From positions 1,965,041 through 2,029,040 of the forward strand of contig NZ_CP087952.1 of NCBI RefSeq assembly GCF_028752835.1: a stretch of 64,000 bases of DNA. The letters run 5' to 3'. Each line of letters opens with the position of its first letter. Positions within the stretch are counted from its first letter, which is position 1. Below the pieces are notes generated by a model. It did not search any database. It saw only the letters and a program-made list of their open reading frames with translations, and was not told the DNA's origin. The position numbers and the translations under genes are program-made. This document shows, in pieces, positions 16,702 to 29,070 of the stretch. This DNA is from Desulfosarcina sp. BuS5 (GTDB lineage: Bacteria; Desulfobacterota; Desulfobacteria; Desulfobacterales; BuS5).

Positions 16702-17442
16702 TTATTTTTTTTGTTGTAATTCCATTACATAGTTATAGCGATCGGCATGAAAATAATTGCTTGTAACCTCAACAGCAACATTATTGGCTACATAGTAAAT
16801 TTGTTCCAGCTCCAGTACAGGATCACCTTTGTTTATTTCCAGGTACTTGGCCGTGTGTTCATCTGCTTTGGACGCCTTGATTGTACGATGCACCTTGTTT
16901 AGTGATATGCTAATCTCTTTTTCAAGAATAGAAAGCAAAATCTCTGAGTTTAGTCGTTTGCCTTTGAAATGATAAGCATGTTCGCTATAGAAATTCATAA
17001 TAAAATAACATACAGGTAATTCATTTTGATACCTTGTGCCACGCAAGCAAAATATTTTTTGGCCTTCTTGCAAACCAAGGGTATTCATGAGTTGTATAGA
17101 AGGGGAAACCAGCCCTCTATAATGAATTTTTTTTTCAAGTTTTGCATAACTGGAAGCATCTATAAGGCTTCCGGTTGTATTAAAAAAATGCACAACTCTT
17201 TTATGTTTCTCCTGTTGGTTTATGAATGTGCCTTTGCCGGGAATTCTTGTTATAAGTCCCTCATTTAACAGCGCTGCAAAGGCCTGCCGAACCGTTGTCC
17301 GGCTTACATTGTATTCTTTGCATATGACACTTTCTGTAGGCAAGGCTTTATCAGGAGCGATTTTGCCTGATAAGATTTTTTTTCTTAAAATCTGCTGTAA
17401 TTGAAAATATAGTGGTATGTGATTTCTGTTTAACTTCATCAT
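16702..17442 (-). CDS. GntR/HutC-family transcriptional regulator
   Basis: 246 residues. The N-terminal winged helix (residues 8-75) is typical: IPLYFQLQQILRKKILSGKI, LPTESVICKEYNVSRTTVRQ and GLITRIPGKGTFI. Residues 90-240 form a UTRA ligand-binding domain (PVCYFIMNFYSEHAYHFKGK, GDPVLELEQIYYV). HutC-type regulators sense sugars, amino acids or related metabolites. The gene is last in a run of glycolytic genes on the same strand, 162 bases after eno, so it may respond to a phosphorylated three-carbon compound; that is only an inference. Confidence 0.85.
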   Translation of the reverse strand: MMKLNRNHIPLYFQLQQILRKKILSGKIAPDKALPTESVICKEYNVSRTTVRQAFAALLNEGLITRIPGKGTFINQQEKHKRVVHFFNTTGSLIDASSYAKLEKKIHYRGLVSPSIQLMNTLGLQEGQKIFCLRGTRYQNELPVCYFIMNFYSEHAYHFKGKRLNSEILLSILEKEISISLNKVHRTIKASKADEHTAKYLEINKGDPVLELEQIYYVANNVAVEVTSNYFHADRYNYVMELQQKK

Positions 17443-17604
17443 TTTTTTTGTTTAAACAGTGCTTAGAGTTCGCGCTTTCGCGGGCATGATAAGCGTTTAT
17501 TTTCTTTCGCCATTCCTTCGAAAGAGTGAAATTATATGCAGTTACCCCTGTTGATGATATGTTGCATTGCAGACTTCGTAATTTTCAGTGTCGGCTGTTT
17601 TAGT

Positions 17605-18915
<1,311 letters not shown>

Positions 18916-19044
18916 TTATTCTCCTCAAAAATACAAATTGGCTTCAGGCTAAACAAAAATTAGTATCAATCATTAAAAGTAAGGTCAATATAAAAAATAT
19001 AGAGAATGTTGAGACACCATTATTTCTGCAGCGCTCTGAAATGT

Positions 19045-19163
19045 TATAGATTGTCAGATAATAACCTGATTTTAAAATTTGGCACAAGGCCAGAGGGAGG
19101 AAGGCGTATTGGAATACTCCGACGACCGATAACGCAGTGAAATTATTTATGTGACAATCTATA
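19045..19163. repeat. Miniature inverted-repeat element, family A (copy 1)
   Basis: 119 bp bounded by perfect 12-bp inverted repeats TATAGATTGTCA (19045-19056) and TGACAATCTATA (19152-19163). The internal segment has a GGAATACTCCGACGACCGAT core shared with copies at 56849 and 59627, so this is a dispersed family. It lies between eno and the glycerate 2-kinase gene and has no coding capacity. Confidence 0.8.
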
Positions 19164-19190
19164 GAAAATCGGATTAAAAGTGCAACCCCG

Positions 19191-20549
19191 TTAGCGCACC
19201 AGCACAAGTCTGACATCCATTACATTTGTATTTGTAGGACCGGTCATGAGGAGGTCTTTGGTCTTATTCAAAAAGTGATACGCGTCGTTTCTGTCCAGGA
19301 ATCTTTCTGCCGGCATACCTGCGTTCTTTCCGCGTGTTACAGTTAAAGGATCTACCATAGCGCCTGCTGCATCTGTTGGGCCGTCATTACCGTCTGTGCC
19401 GCCGCTAAGCAATACAACTCGAGGCGGAAGCTCTATAAGATCCAGGGCTGAGGCCAGGCAGAATTCCTGGTTTCTTCCTCCCAGACCATCACCCCGTATG
19501 GTTACAGTGGTCTCACCTCCTGAGATAATGCATGCCGGTGGAGGAATCGGACGGCCGGTTTTCAGAATTTCTTTGGCTATAGCAGTGTGAACCCGTGCTA
19601 TTTCTTTTGTTTCTCCTTCCACCATAGAGGAAAGGATAAGGGTTCTATACCCGAGTTTTTTCGCCATGGCGCTTGCCGCTTCCAAGGCTAATATGTTGCT
19701 TCCAACGATATAAGTCAAGACCCGGTCGAATATCTTGTCATTCTCTTTCGGTGTTTCGGGAATTTGCCCTTCCAGGCCCAGCTTGATGTGGTCATGGATA
19801 GCAGCTGGAATCCCCTTGAGGTCATACTTTTTGAAGATTCCCCAGGCATCCTTGAAAGTGGAAGTATCCGGTACAAATGGTCCTGAGGCAATTACGTCCA
19901 TTTTGTCTCCCACTACATCCGAGAGCATCAAGTTTACTATGGAGGCCGGAAAAGCTGCTCTTGCCATCTGTCCGCCTTTAGAGGAAGAGATGTGCTTTCT
20001 TATAGCATTTATTTCGTCAATACAGGCCCCGCAGGCCAGTAAATCCCGGGTTATTTTTTGCTTTTCCGATAGAGTGATATTCCTTGCAGGCTGAGGGAGC
20101 AGGGCCGAACCTCCACCGGATATAAGTGAAAAAATCAGGTCTTTTTCGTTTGCACGGCGTAAGAAATCAAGAATTTTTTCGGTTCCTTTTACTCCGTTTT
20201 TATCCGGCACAGGATGGCCGCTCTCTATGATCCCGGTAAACGCAAGCTTTTCGGTAAAGCCGTATTTGACGTTAATCAGCCCTTTCCGGATTTTTTTTCC
20301 AAACAGCTCTTCAATGCCCCTGGCCATAGGGGCGGCGGCCTTGCCGGCGCCAACGAGCGCGATACGATCGAATTCAGCCAGGTCAAGTTCGGCTTCAGGC
20401 CTTCCTTCCATTCCGATCAACAGCCGGTCTCCTTCAATGTGTATAAAACGTTTTACCGCCTTGTATGGGTCCACAGCCATAAGAGAGTTCCGAAATATCT
20501 CCCTTGCGTCGGAACGTATGGCGTTTAATTCTTTGTTCTGCGTGTTCAT
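19191..20549 (-). CDS. Glycerate 2-kinase (MOFRL family)
   Basis: 452 residues. It phosphorylates D-glycerate to 2-phosphoglycerate. The N-terminal DUF4147 domain (ALVGAGKAAAPMARGIEELF, ESGHPVPDKNGVKGTEKILD, FSLISGGGSALLPQPA) and the C-terminal MOFRL domain (ACIISGGETTVTIRGDGLGG, RNQEFCLASALDL, SGGTDGNDGPTDAAGA) match the type-2 glycerate kinase family. Its product is the substrate of enolase, the next gene, and of phosphoglycerate mutase, the previous one, so the cluster feeds glycerate into lower glycolysis. Confidence 0.93.
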   Translation of the reverse strand: MNTQNKELNAIRSDAREIFRNSLMAVDPYKAVKRFIHIEGDRLLIGMEGRPEAELDLAEFDRIALVGAGKAAAPMARGIEELFGKKIRKGLINVKYGFTEKLAFTGIIESGHPVPDKNGVKGTEKILDFLRRANEKDLIFSLISGGGSALLPQPARNITLSEKQKITRDLLACGACIDEINAIRKHISSSKGGQMARAAFPASIVNLMLSDVVGDKMDVIASGPFVPDTSTFKDAWGIFKKYDLKGIPAAIHDHIKLGLEGQIPETPKENDKIFDRVLTYIVGSNILALEAASAMAKKLGYRTLILSSMVEGETKEIARVHTAIAKEILKTGRPIPPPACIISGGETTVTIRGDGLGGRNQEFCLASALDLIELPPRVVLLSGGTDGNDGPTDAAGAMVDPLTVTRGKNAGMPAERFLDRNDAYHFLNKTKDLLMTGPTNTNVMDVRLVLVR

Positions 20550-20598
20550 TTTAAAGCGTTTTTTTGTCTCCAGGTGCCCCGTGTGTTTACGTTTTAAA

Positions 20599-22110
20599 TC
20601 AAAACAGCGGCCTGCCGGTCATTTCTGGCGGTTGATTGATTCTCAGTATTTTAAGCATAGTCGGCGCCAGATCACAAAGCTTGCCGTCCTTTATCAGTTC
20701 AACATCGCCGGCACCGCAAAGAATAACAGGAACCGGATTGGTTGTATGAGCGGTCATGGGAGAGCCGTCATCCAACAGCATACACTCGCCATTGCCGTGG
20801 TCGGCAGTAATAATAACCGCGCCTCCTTTTGCAAGCACAGCCCCATGGACAGATCCGACACACTCATCAACAACCTCCCCGGCCTTTACGGCCGCATTAA
20901 AGACTCCGGTATGCCCCACCATATCGGCATTTGCAAAATTGCAGATAATTACATCATATTTATCAGCTTTAATAGCTTCCAGGATCTTGTCTCTTATCAA
21001 ATAGGCGCTCATTTCCGGTTGCAGATCGTAGGTTGCCACTTTAGGAGAAGGCACCATGATCCTGTCTTCACCTTCAAAAGGGGTTTCAGTCGAGTCGTTA
21101 AAAAAAAAGGTTACGTGTGCATATTTTTCGGTCTCGGCGCATCGTAGCTGTTTAAGACCGTGATCACTTAAAACCTTGCCGAGGATATTTTTATGATTTA
21201 CCGGAGGAAAGGCTGTTTCAAATTCTCCGTTATCATAGTAATCTGTAAAACCTATATATTTAATATCGAGTCTATCTCTTTTAAAACCGCCAAAATGGGT
21301 ATCAGTAAAAGCATGGGTAATTTCTCTGGCCCGGTCGAGTCTGAAGTTGAAGTTGATTACCGCATCGCCGTCCTTGATTCCCGGAAATCCTTTGATAATT
21401 TTCGGCTTGATAAATTCGTCGGTCTCAGCAGCAGCATAAGCCTGTTCAAGGGCCGTGTGCCGGTCCCGGCATACACTCCCTTCAAGCTTTGTAAGGCCGT
21501 CGTACGCGATTTTAATTCTATCCCAGTTCATATCACGGTCCATGGCGTAGTATCTTCCGGTAATAGTGCCGATTTTGCCCAGGCCGGCCTTTTTGATCCC
21601 TTCCTCCAGCCCTGCAATATATTCTGCTGCGGATTTGGGTGGAGTATCCCGTCCGTCTGAAAAGATATGCACATAAACGTCATAAAAATCCATTTTACTG
21701 CAGAGCATGAGGAGTGCATTGCAGTGACTGGTCACTGCATGAACGCCCTGGTCTTGTATAAGGCCCATAAGGTGAAGGTTTGATCCGTTTTTTTTGCAAT
21801 GATCAACAGCGCCTTTGAGGACTTTGTTTTCGTAAAAGCTCCCGTTCTCAATGTCGCTGTTAATACGCACAAGCATCTGCTTCATTATTCTGCCGGAGCC
21901 TATATTAAGATGGCCGACTTCGGAATTACCCTGATTACCTTCAGGCAGCCCGACATTAAGGCCATCTGCTCTTAAAAGAGCATTAGGATACCTTGAAAAA
22001 AAATAATCAAGATTGGGCGTGTCGGCTTTTGCCAAAGCATTTTTTGCATCAGCAGGGGCAATGCCCCAGCCATCCATTATTATCAAGCAGACCGGTCTCT
22101 TTGTTTTCAT
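20599..22110 (-). CDS. gpmI: 2,3-bisphosphoglycerate-independent phosphoglycerate mutase
   Basis: 503 residues. It interconverts 3- and 2-phosphoglycerate and uses two Mn ions. The alkaline-phosphatase-like metal sites and phospho-Ser are visible: LIIMDGWGIAP, GNQGNSEVGHLNIGSGR (Ser nucleophile), SHCNALL, FSDGRDTPPKSA, NFANADMVGHTG and ITADHGNGECM. Full length. It lies 31 bases downstream of pgi and 49 upstream of the glycerate kinase gene, consistent with one operon. Confidence 0.97.
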   Translation of the reverse strand: MKTKRPVCLIIMDGWGIAPADAKNALAKADTPNLDYFFSRYPNALLRADGLNVGLPEGNQGNSEVGHLNIGSGRIMKQMLVRINSDIENGSFYENKVLKGAVDHCKKNGSNLHLMGLIQDQGVHAVTSHCNALLMLCSKMDFYDVYVHIFSDGRDTPPKSAAEYIAGLEEGIKKAGLGKIGTITGRYYAMDRDMNWDRIKIAYDGLTKLEGSVCRDRHTALEQAYAAAETDEFIKPKIIKGFPGIKDGDAVINFNFRLDRAREITHAFTDTHFGGFKRDRLDIKYIGFTDYYDNGEFETAFPPVNHKNILGKVLSDHGLKQLRCAETEKYAHVTFFFNDSTETPFEGEDRIMVPSPKVATYDLQPEMSAYLIRDKILEAIKADKYDVIICNFANADMVGHTGVFNAAVKAGEVVDECVGSVHGAVLAKGGAVIITADHGNGECMLLDDGSPMTAHTTNPVPVILCGAGDVELIKDGKLCDLAPTMLKILRINQPPEMTGRPLF

Positions 22111-22141
22111 TACAGTTCCTTATACTTAAAATCTATAGACT

Positions 22142-24026
<1,885 letters not shown>

Positions 24027-24160
24027 ATAATTACCGCGGAAATAGATAAATCAACGTAAGATGCGCTCTGTATGTCAGAAGAGTAGAGAACCTTCCGGAT
24101 AGAGCTTGTCATCTATGCTTTATTTTATAGGGTTTAGAGGGTGTGATATTAAAAAAGAGT

Positions 24161-24258
24161 TGGCGGAAGTGCATGGGAATCGAACCCACCCGAGACGGTT
24201 CTAGCGCCTCACACCGGATTTGAAGTCCGGGAGCCCCACCAGTGAGCTGTGCACTTCC
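24161..24258 (-). tRNA. selC: tRNA-Sec (anticodon UCA)
   Basis: The minus strand reads GGAAGTGC at the 5' end and GCACTTCC at the 3' end (8-bp acceptor stem), followed by discriminator G and an encoded CCA (24163-24161). The anticodon loop GACTTCAAATC carries UCA. The variable arm is long and the T loop is GGTTCGATTC. Total 98 nt with CCA, as expected for tRNA-Sec. It inserts selenocysteine at UGA codons in selenoproteins; no selenoprotein or sel gene lies nearby. Confidence 0.95.
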
Positions 24259-24497
24259 AGAAAACCAGAATCCCTTTCCCAGAATGCCTTCCTTAGTCCT
24301 ATCCTTTGGATTATCAAGTCCGGCAAGCTGCAAACATCTAATCTTAGTGCCTGAGAACTCTTTTTTCAAGAAAAAAATATAAAACTTGCTTTTTTATATA
24401 AAAACATGATTCAAATATAGTTATGTGTCAAGAAAATAAATATAGATTTTCAGATTAGATACGTTCGATTTCAAACCGGATATATGAGGATCCATCT

Positions 24498-25679
24498 ATG
24501 ATAAAAAAGTCCTGGATAAACAGGCCCGGGATAAATAGATCCAGACTGACTGAAACATTTATGAGGCTTGTTCGAATTGACAGTATTTCAAAAGAAGAAG
24601 GCGCAATTTCAGATGAAATTATCAAAATCCTGAAGGGCCTTGGCGCAGAGACAACCATAGACGGCACGGGTGACAAAATTGGCGGTGAAACAGGAAATAT
24701 TGTTGCCAAATTACAGGGAAATTTGGGTGTGCCAGCTATTCTGTTGAGCGCTCACATGGATACGGTGGAACCGGGCAGAGGTGTCAGGCCGGTTTTTAAA
24801 GACGGCCTGTTTCGCAGTGACGGGACTACAATTCTGGGAGCCGATGACAAAAGTGCGCTGGCCATTATTTTAGAAGTCATGAATATAATAAAAGAGAGAA
24901 GTCTCCCATGCGGTCCTGTAGAATTGGTAATTACCGTTTGTGAGGAGATAGGGCTTTTAGGCGCAAAGAATCTGGATTTTAGTCTGCTCTCCGCAAAATT
25001 TGGTTATGTTCTCGATTCCACAGAGACCTTTGGTATTGTAACGCGCGCTCCGGCTGTAAACAGGTTTGAATTTAAAATCCACGGCAAGGATGCCCATGCC
25101 GGGGCGTCTCCTGAAAAAGGTATCAATGCAATCCAGCTTGCAGGTAAGGCGATTTCAAAAATTCATACCGGCCGTATCGATGATGAAACCACCTGCAATA
25201 TAGGAATGATAAAAGGCGGTGTTGCGACAAATATTGTCCCGAATTTTGTAACAGTTAAAGGTGAAGTGCGGAGTCATAACGAAAAAAAGCTGGATGACCT
25301 GACATCTGAAATAGTATCCTGTTTTAAAGATGTAATTGAGGAATATAAAAATGAATCCGGGGAGGATGCTTTACCTGCGCTGGAAGTATTGATAAAGAAT
25401 GATTTTCCGTTACTTAAAATCCCGGATGACCATATGATGATATCACTGGCATGTACTGCGGCAGAAAATCTTGGTAAAAAGATGTTAACAAAAACAACGG
25501 GCGGAGGTTCAGATGCCAATATTTTTTTTAAAAAAGGGCTGATCACCGGTGTGCTGGGAACCGGCATGAGCGATGTTCATACTGTGCGTGAGAATATTCT
25601 GCTCGATGACATGGTTGATGCAGCAGATCTTTTACTGGAAATTATCAAACTTCATTCAGAAGCAGGGGCGGTGGGTTAA
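24498..25679 (+). CDS. M20-family peptidase (PepT-like)
   Basis: 393 residues. Zinc ligands of the M20 metallopeptidase family are visible: His in SAHMDTVEPG, Asp in GADDKSALA, Glu pair in VCEEIGLLGA, Asp in LDSTETFG and His in SDVHTVRENI. The dimerisation lid domain spans about 185-290 (KDAHAGASPEKGINAIQLAG). It most resembles the PepT2-like di/tripeptidase subgroup. No signal peptide, so cytoplasmic peptide breakdown is likely. It overlaps larC by one base (TAATG), but a functional link is not evident. Confidence 0.85.
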   Translation: MIKKSWINRPGINRSRLTETFMRLVRIDSISKEEGAISDEIIKILKGLGAETTIDGTGDKIGGETGNIVAKLQGNLGVPAILLSAHMDTVEPGRGVRPVFKDGLFRSDGTTILGADDKSALAIILEVMNIIKERSLPCGPVELVITVCEEIGLLGAKNLDFSLLSAKFGYVLDSTETFGIVTRAPAVNRFEFKIHGKDAHAGASPEKGINAIQLAGKAISKIHTGRIDDETTCNIGMIKGGVATNIVPNFVTVKGEVRSHNEKKLDDLTSEIVSCFKDVIEEYKNESGEDALPALEVLIKNDFPLLKIPDDHMMISLACTAAENLGKKMLTKTTGGGSDANIFFKKGLITGVLGTGMSDVHTVRENILLDDMVDAADLLLEIIKLHSEAGAVG

Positions 25680-26851
25680 TGCTTGCATATTTTGACTGTT
25701 TTTCCGGAATAAGCGGTGATATGACCCTGGGAGCATTGATAGCGCTTGGAGTTCAGGTTGACTGGCTTAAAGACAATTTACATTCCATGCCTTTGGACAG
25801 GTTCGATCTATCTGTTACGGATATAGCGCGCAACGGAATTAGCGCTAAAAGTGTATCCGTGCATCTTGTGGATGAAAGTGAATCAAGAAATTATTCCCAA
25901 ATAAAATCCCTGATTGAGCAAAGCCCTTTTTCTGACAATGTAAAGGTTAACAGCCTTGAGATATTCAAGAGAATAGCAAGAGCTGAATCCAGGATACATA
26001 ATACTCCTCTATCTAAGGTGCATTTTCATGAGTTAGGCGGCGTTGATGCACTTGTGGATATTGTAGGCGCCGTCCTTTGTCTTGAGTATCTTGATATTAC
26101 CGATGTGATTTCTTCCCATCTGCCCATGGGAACAGGTTTCACCGTATGCCGGCACGGGAAAATACCTCTGCCGGCGCCTGCAACCGTCCAGATTCTTAAA
26201 GGAGTTCCTGTTTACGGGAAAGATATACCCTTTGAACTTTTAACGCCCACAGGCGCTGCCATAATAGCGGTTCTGGCATCTTCTTTCGGGCCTGTACCGA
26301 AAATGCAAATAATTGATACCGGGTATGGCGCCGGGCGGCGCGACCTTGAAGCACAGCCTAATCTGTTAAGGGTTATGAAGGGAACAAGGGAAAAAGAATA
26401 CGACAAAGATGAAGTTATCGTGGTGGAAACTTCCATCGATGATATGAACCCGGAAATTTTCGGATTTTTAATTGACCGTCTTTTTGAAGACGGCGCTCTG
26501 GATGTTTTATTAATGCCTGTTTTTATGAAAAAAAACAGGCCAGGTACAATGGTGAAGGCTTTATGCGAAAAACATAATTTACAAACAATTATCGGCAGGA
26601 TTTTATCAGAAACCACCTCCACGGGTGTGAGGCACTATGAGGTTAAAAGAGCCAAACTTGAACGTAAAACGGTTACCATTAAAACAAGCTTGGGTAATGT
26701 TCAGGCAAAAGTTATAACTCATCCCGACGGCACTGAACGGATAGCGCCGGAATATGAGGCCTGCAAAAAGATTGCTCTTGAAAAAAATATCCCCGTAAGG
26801 ATCGTTTACGATACAGTTATGGCAGAACTATCACCGGGAACAATCCCTTGA
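25679..26851 (+). CDS. larC: Nickel pincer cofactor synthesis protein LarC (undivided)
   Basis: 390 residues. LarC inserts nickel into pyridinium-3,5-bisthiocarboxylic acid mononucleotide using CTP, making the lactate racemase cofactor. The family motifs are clear: YFDCFSGISGDMTLGALI at the N-terminus, a HFHELGGVDALVDIVGA metal-binding stretch, LLTPTGAAIIAVLA and DTGYGAGRRDLEAQPNLLR. In Lactiplantibacillus this protein is made by ribosomal frameshifting between two frames; here it is one open frame. No larA, larB or larE is in the window. Confidence 0.92.
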   Translation: MLAYFDCFSGISGDMTLGALIALGVQVDWLKDNLHSMPLDRFDLSVTDIARNGISAKSVSVHLVDESESRNYSQIKSLIEQSPFSDNVKVNSLEIFKRIARAESRIHNTPLSKVHFHELGGVDALVDIVGAVLCLEYLDITDVISSHLPMGTGFTVCRHGKIPLPAPATVQILKGVPVYGKDIPFELLTPTGAAIIAVLASSFGPVPKMQIIDTGYGAGRRDLEAQPNLLRVMKGTREKEYDKDEVIVVETSIDDMNPEIFGFLIDRLFEDGALDVLLMPVFMKKNRPGTMVKALCEKHNLQTIIGRILSETTSTGVRHYEVKRAKLERKTVTIKTSLGNVQAKVITHPDGTERIAPEYEACKKIALEKNIPVRIVYDTVMAELSPGTIP

Positions 26852-26882
26852 CAAACAAAAGACCTGATTATAAAAGCGAAAC

Positions 26883-27359
26883 ATGAATTTTAAAGAGAGG
26901 GTTGTCTTGTTCGTTGCAAGCGGATGTTGTGCAGGATATATTCCTTTTGCCCCGGGTACCATGGGGTCGATTGCCGCTCTTCCCCTCCCTTTTTTTTTGT
27001 CCGGGATAAACCTGTATTATACTGTGCCGCTGATATTGATTTTTATTATTTTTTCCGTTGTTATAGCGGATCATGCTGAAAAAATAATAAAAAAAAAAGA
27101 CCCCGGCCTTATAGTTATCGATGAAATCGCGGGTATAATTATAACATTTGCCGGTATTCCCCTTAATGTGTGGACAGTTATCGCCGGTTTTTTGATTTTC
27201 AGATTATTTGATATTTTTAAACCGTTTCCGATTCGTTTGATAGAAAAAAAAATTCCCGGAGGAGCGGGCATTGTTTTGGATGATGTAGCGGCCGGCATCT
27301 TGTCCAACATAGTATTAAGAATCGGCATGTTTATAGTGTTACAATACAGCACCCGGTAA
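26883..27359 (+). CDS. pgpA: Phosphatidylglycerophosphatase A
   Basis: 158 residues. It removes phosphate from phosphatidylglycerophosphate in phospholipid synthesis. Family markers: PFAPGTMGSIAALPLPFF near the N-terminus, KDPGLIVIDEIAGIII and RLFDIFKPFPIRLIEKKI, GGAGIVLDDVAAGI. Four hydrophobic segments fit an inner-membrane protein. It lies in a plus-strand run between larC and lepB. Confidence 0.93.
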   Translation: MNFKERVVLFVASGCCAGYIPFAPGTMGSIAALPLPFFLSGINLYYTVPLILIFIIFSVVIADHAEKIIKKKDPGLIVIDEIAGIIITFAGIPLNVWTVIAGFLIFRLFDIFKPFPIRLIEKKIPGGAGIVLDDVAAGILSNIVLRIGMFIVLQYSTR

Positions 27360-27410
27360 TTTTTATCCACCAATCATACGATCCTGTTAAAAGCGAGGTA
27401 TATTATCAAC

Positions 27411-28073
27411 TTGAATTCAAAAGAAAAAGACAACCCGAAAAAAAAAATAGATAAAACAGGGAAGATAAAAAAAAAGAGCCGCCTTAGAGAAAATGTTGAA
27501 GCAATTATTGTCGCTATTATCCTGGCGTTGTTTATTAGAACCTTTATTGTTCAGGCTTTTAAAATTCCTTCCGGATCCATGAAGGATACACTTCTTATAG
27601 GCGATCATATCCTGGTAAACAAATTTATTTACGGCGTGAAAATCCCATTTATGGAAAAAACGATTATACCATTCAAAAACCCGGAACATGACGATATAGT
27701 TGTTTTTAAGTTTCCTCTGGATCCTGAAAAGGACTTTATAAAAAGAGTAGTAGGGGTTGAGGGAGATGTAGTAGAATGCCATGATAAAAAAGTCTATGTA
27801 AACGGAAAGCTTCAAAATCATGACTTTGTCAGGCATAAGGATTCGAATATTATTCCAGGAATTTTAAGTAAAAGAGATAATTTCGGACCGGTAACTATAC
27901 CTTCTGATTCAATTTTTGTAATGGGTGACAACAGGGACAACAGCTATGACGGGCGATTTTGGGGTTTTGTTAACCTTAAAGCTGTCAAAGGCAAGGCTTT
28001 TATCATTTACTGGTCATGGGATAAGGAAAATTTTGGAGTGCGCTGGGGGCGGATAGGGGATATACTTCGGTAG
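27411..28073 (+). CDS. lepB: Signal peptidase I
   Basis: 220 residues, starting at a TTG (27411) with an AGCGAGG-type site; no ATG lies before the conserved part. It cleaves Sec signal peptides at the outer face of the inner membrane. A basic N-terminus precedes one membrane helix (IVAIILALFIRTFIVQAF). The catalytic Ser is in IPSGSMKDTL and the Lys is in FIKRVVGVEGD. The GDNRDNSYDGRFWGFV box D/E is also present. It is a single-helix form, shorter than the E. coli enzyme. Confidence 0.94.
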   Translation: MNSKEKDNPKKKIDKTGKIKKKSRLRENVEAIIVAIILALFIRTFIVQAFKIPSGSMKDTLLIGDHILVNKFIYGVKIPFMEKTIIPFKNPEHDDIVVFKFPLDPEKDFIKRVVGVEGDVVECHDKKVYVNGKLQNHDFVRHKDSNIIPGILSKRDNFGPVTIPSDSIFVMGDNRDNSYDGRFWGFVNLKAVKGKAFIIYWSWDKENFGVRWGRIGDILR

Positions 28074-28131
28074 GGGGGCGGCCTTGAGGAGCGCTTCGCT
28101 TGAGGGTGGTTTTAGGGAATGTTGGATGATT

Positions 28132-29070
28132 ATGGAATTTAACAGAAAAGATATTCTTGATATGGAGTCCCTTTCCGCAGATGAAATCAATATGATTCTC
28201 GATACTGCGGTGAGTATGAAGGAGATTTCGGGAAGGTCTATCAAGAAGGTTCCCACATTAAGAGGAAAGACGGTTATACTTTTTTTTTACGAACCAAGCA
28301 CCCGAACACGTGCATCTTTTGATATTGCCGCCAAGAGATTGAGCGCAGACTCAATATCATTGACAGGCAGTTCCAGCAGCATTGTCAAGGGAGAGACCCT
28401 TATTGATACGGCAAGGAATCTGGAAGCTATGAAGCCTGATATAATAATTCTGCGGCATGCATGTGCAGGAGCGTCCCATCTGCTGGCAGGACGGCTGAAA
28501 TCAGCCGTGATTAATGCCGGTGACGGGATGCATGCTCATCCCACCCAATCACTTCTGGATCTCTTCACTGTAAGGGAAAAAAAAGGATCCATAAAAGGTC
28601 TGCGCATTGCTATTCTAGGAGATATTTCCCATAGCCGGGTTGCAAGATCGGACTGCATAGGGTTTACAAAACTCGGAGCAGAGGTGGTTTTGTTCGGACC
28701 TCCGACCATGATTCCGAAGGGAATAGAAACATTGGGAGTATCTGTTGCCGAAAACATTGAAGATGCTATTTGCGGCGCTGATGTCGTAATGATGCTGAGG
28801 ATCCAGAAAGAGAGACAAAAGAGTTTTCTCTTCCCTACAGAACGGGAATATTCAAAAGTTTTCGGACTAACAAGAGAAAAATTGAAAAACGTAAAAGATG
28901 ATATTCTCATCATGCACCCCGGGCCTGTAAACCGCGGCCTGGAACTTGCTTCCGATGTAATGGACGGACCTTATTCCGTTATTCTGGATCAGGTGACAAA
29001 CGGAGTTGCGGTGCGGATGGCTATTTTGTACCTTGTTGCCGGAGGTGTGCGCAATGCTGATACTGATTAA
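28132..29070 (+). CDS. pyrB: Aspartate carbamoyltransferase catalytic subunit
   Basis: 312 residues from the ATG at 28132. It catalyses the second step of pyrimidine synthesis. The carbamoyl-phosphate site FYEPSTRTRASFD, SSSIVKGETLIDTARNLEAM, HACAGASHLLAGRL, INAGDGMHAHPTQSLLDLF and MHPGPVNRG are all canonical. It has no regulatory PyrI in the window. The C-terminus overlaps pyrC by 17 bases. Confidence 0.96.
   Translation: MEFNRKDILDMESLSADEINMILDTAVSMKEISGRSIKKVPTLRGKTVILFFYEPSTRTRASFDIAAKRLSADSISLTGSSSSIVKGETLIDTARNLEAMKPDIIILRHACAGASHLLAGRLKSAVINAGDGMHAHPTQSLLDLFTVREKKGSIKGLRIAILGDISHSRVARSDCIGFTKLGAEVVLFGPPTMIPKGIETLGVSVAENIEDAICGADVVMMLRIQKERQKSFLFPTEREYSKVFGLTREKLKNVKDDILIMHPGPVNRGLELASDVMDGPYSVILDQVTNGVAVRMAILYLVAGGVRNADTD

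Noticed and set aside
24109-24369. Protein frame over tRNA-Sec
   Set aside because: It overlaps the whole tRNA gene and has no homology features.
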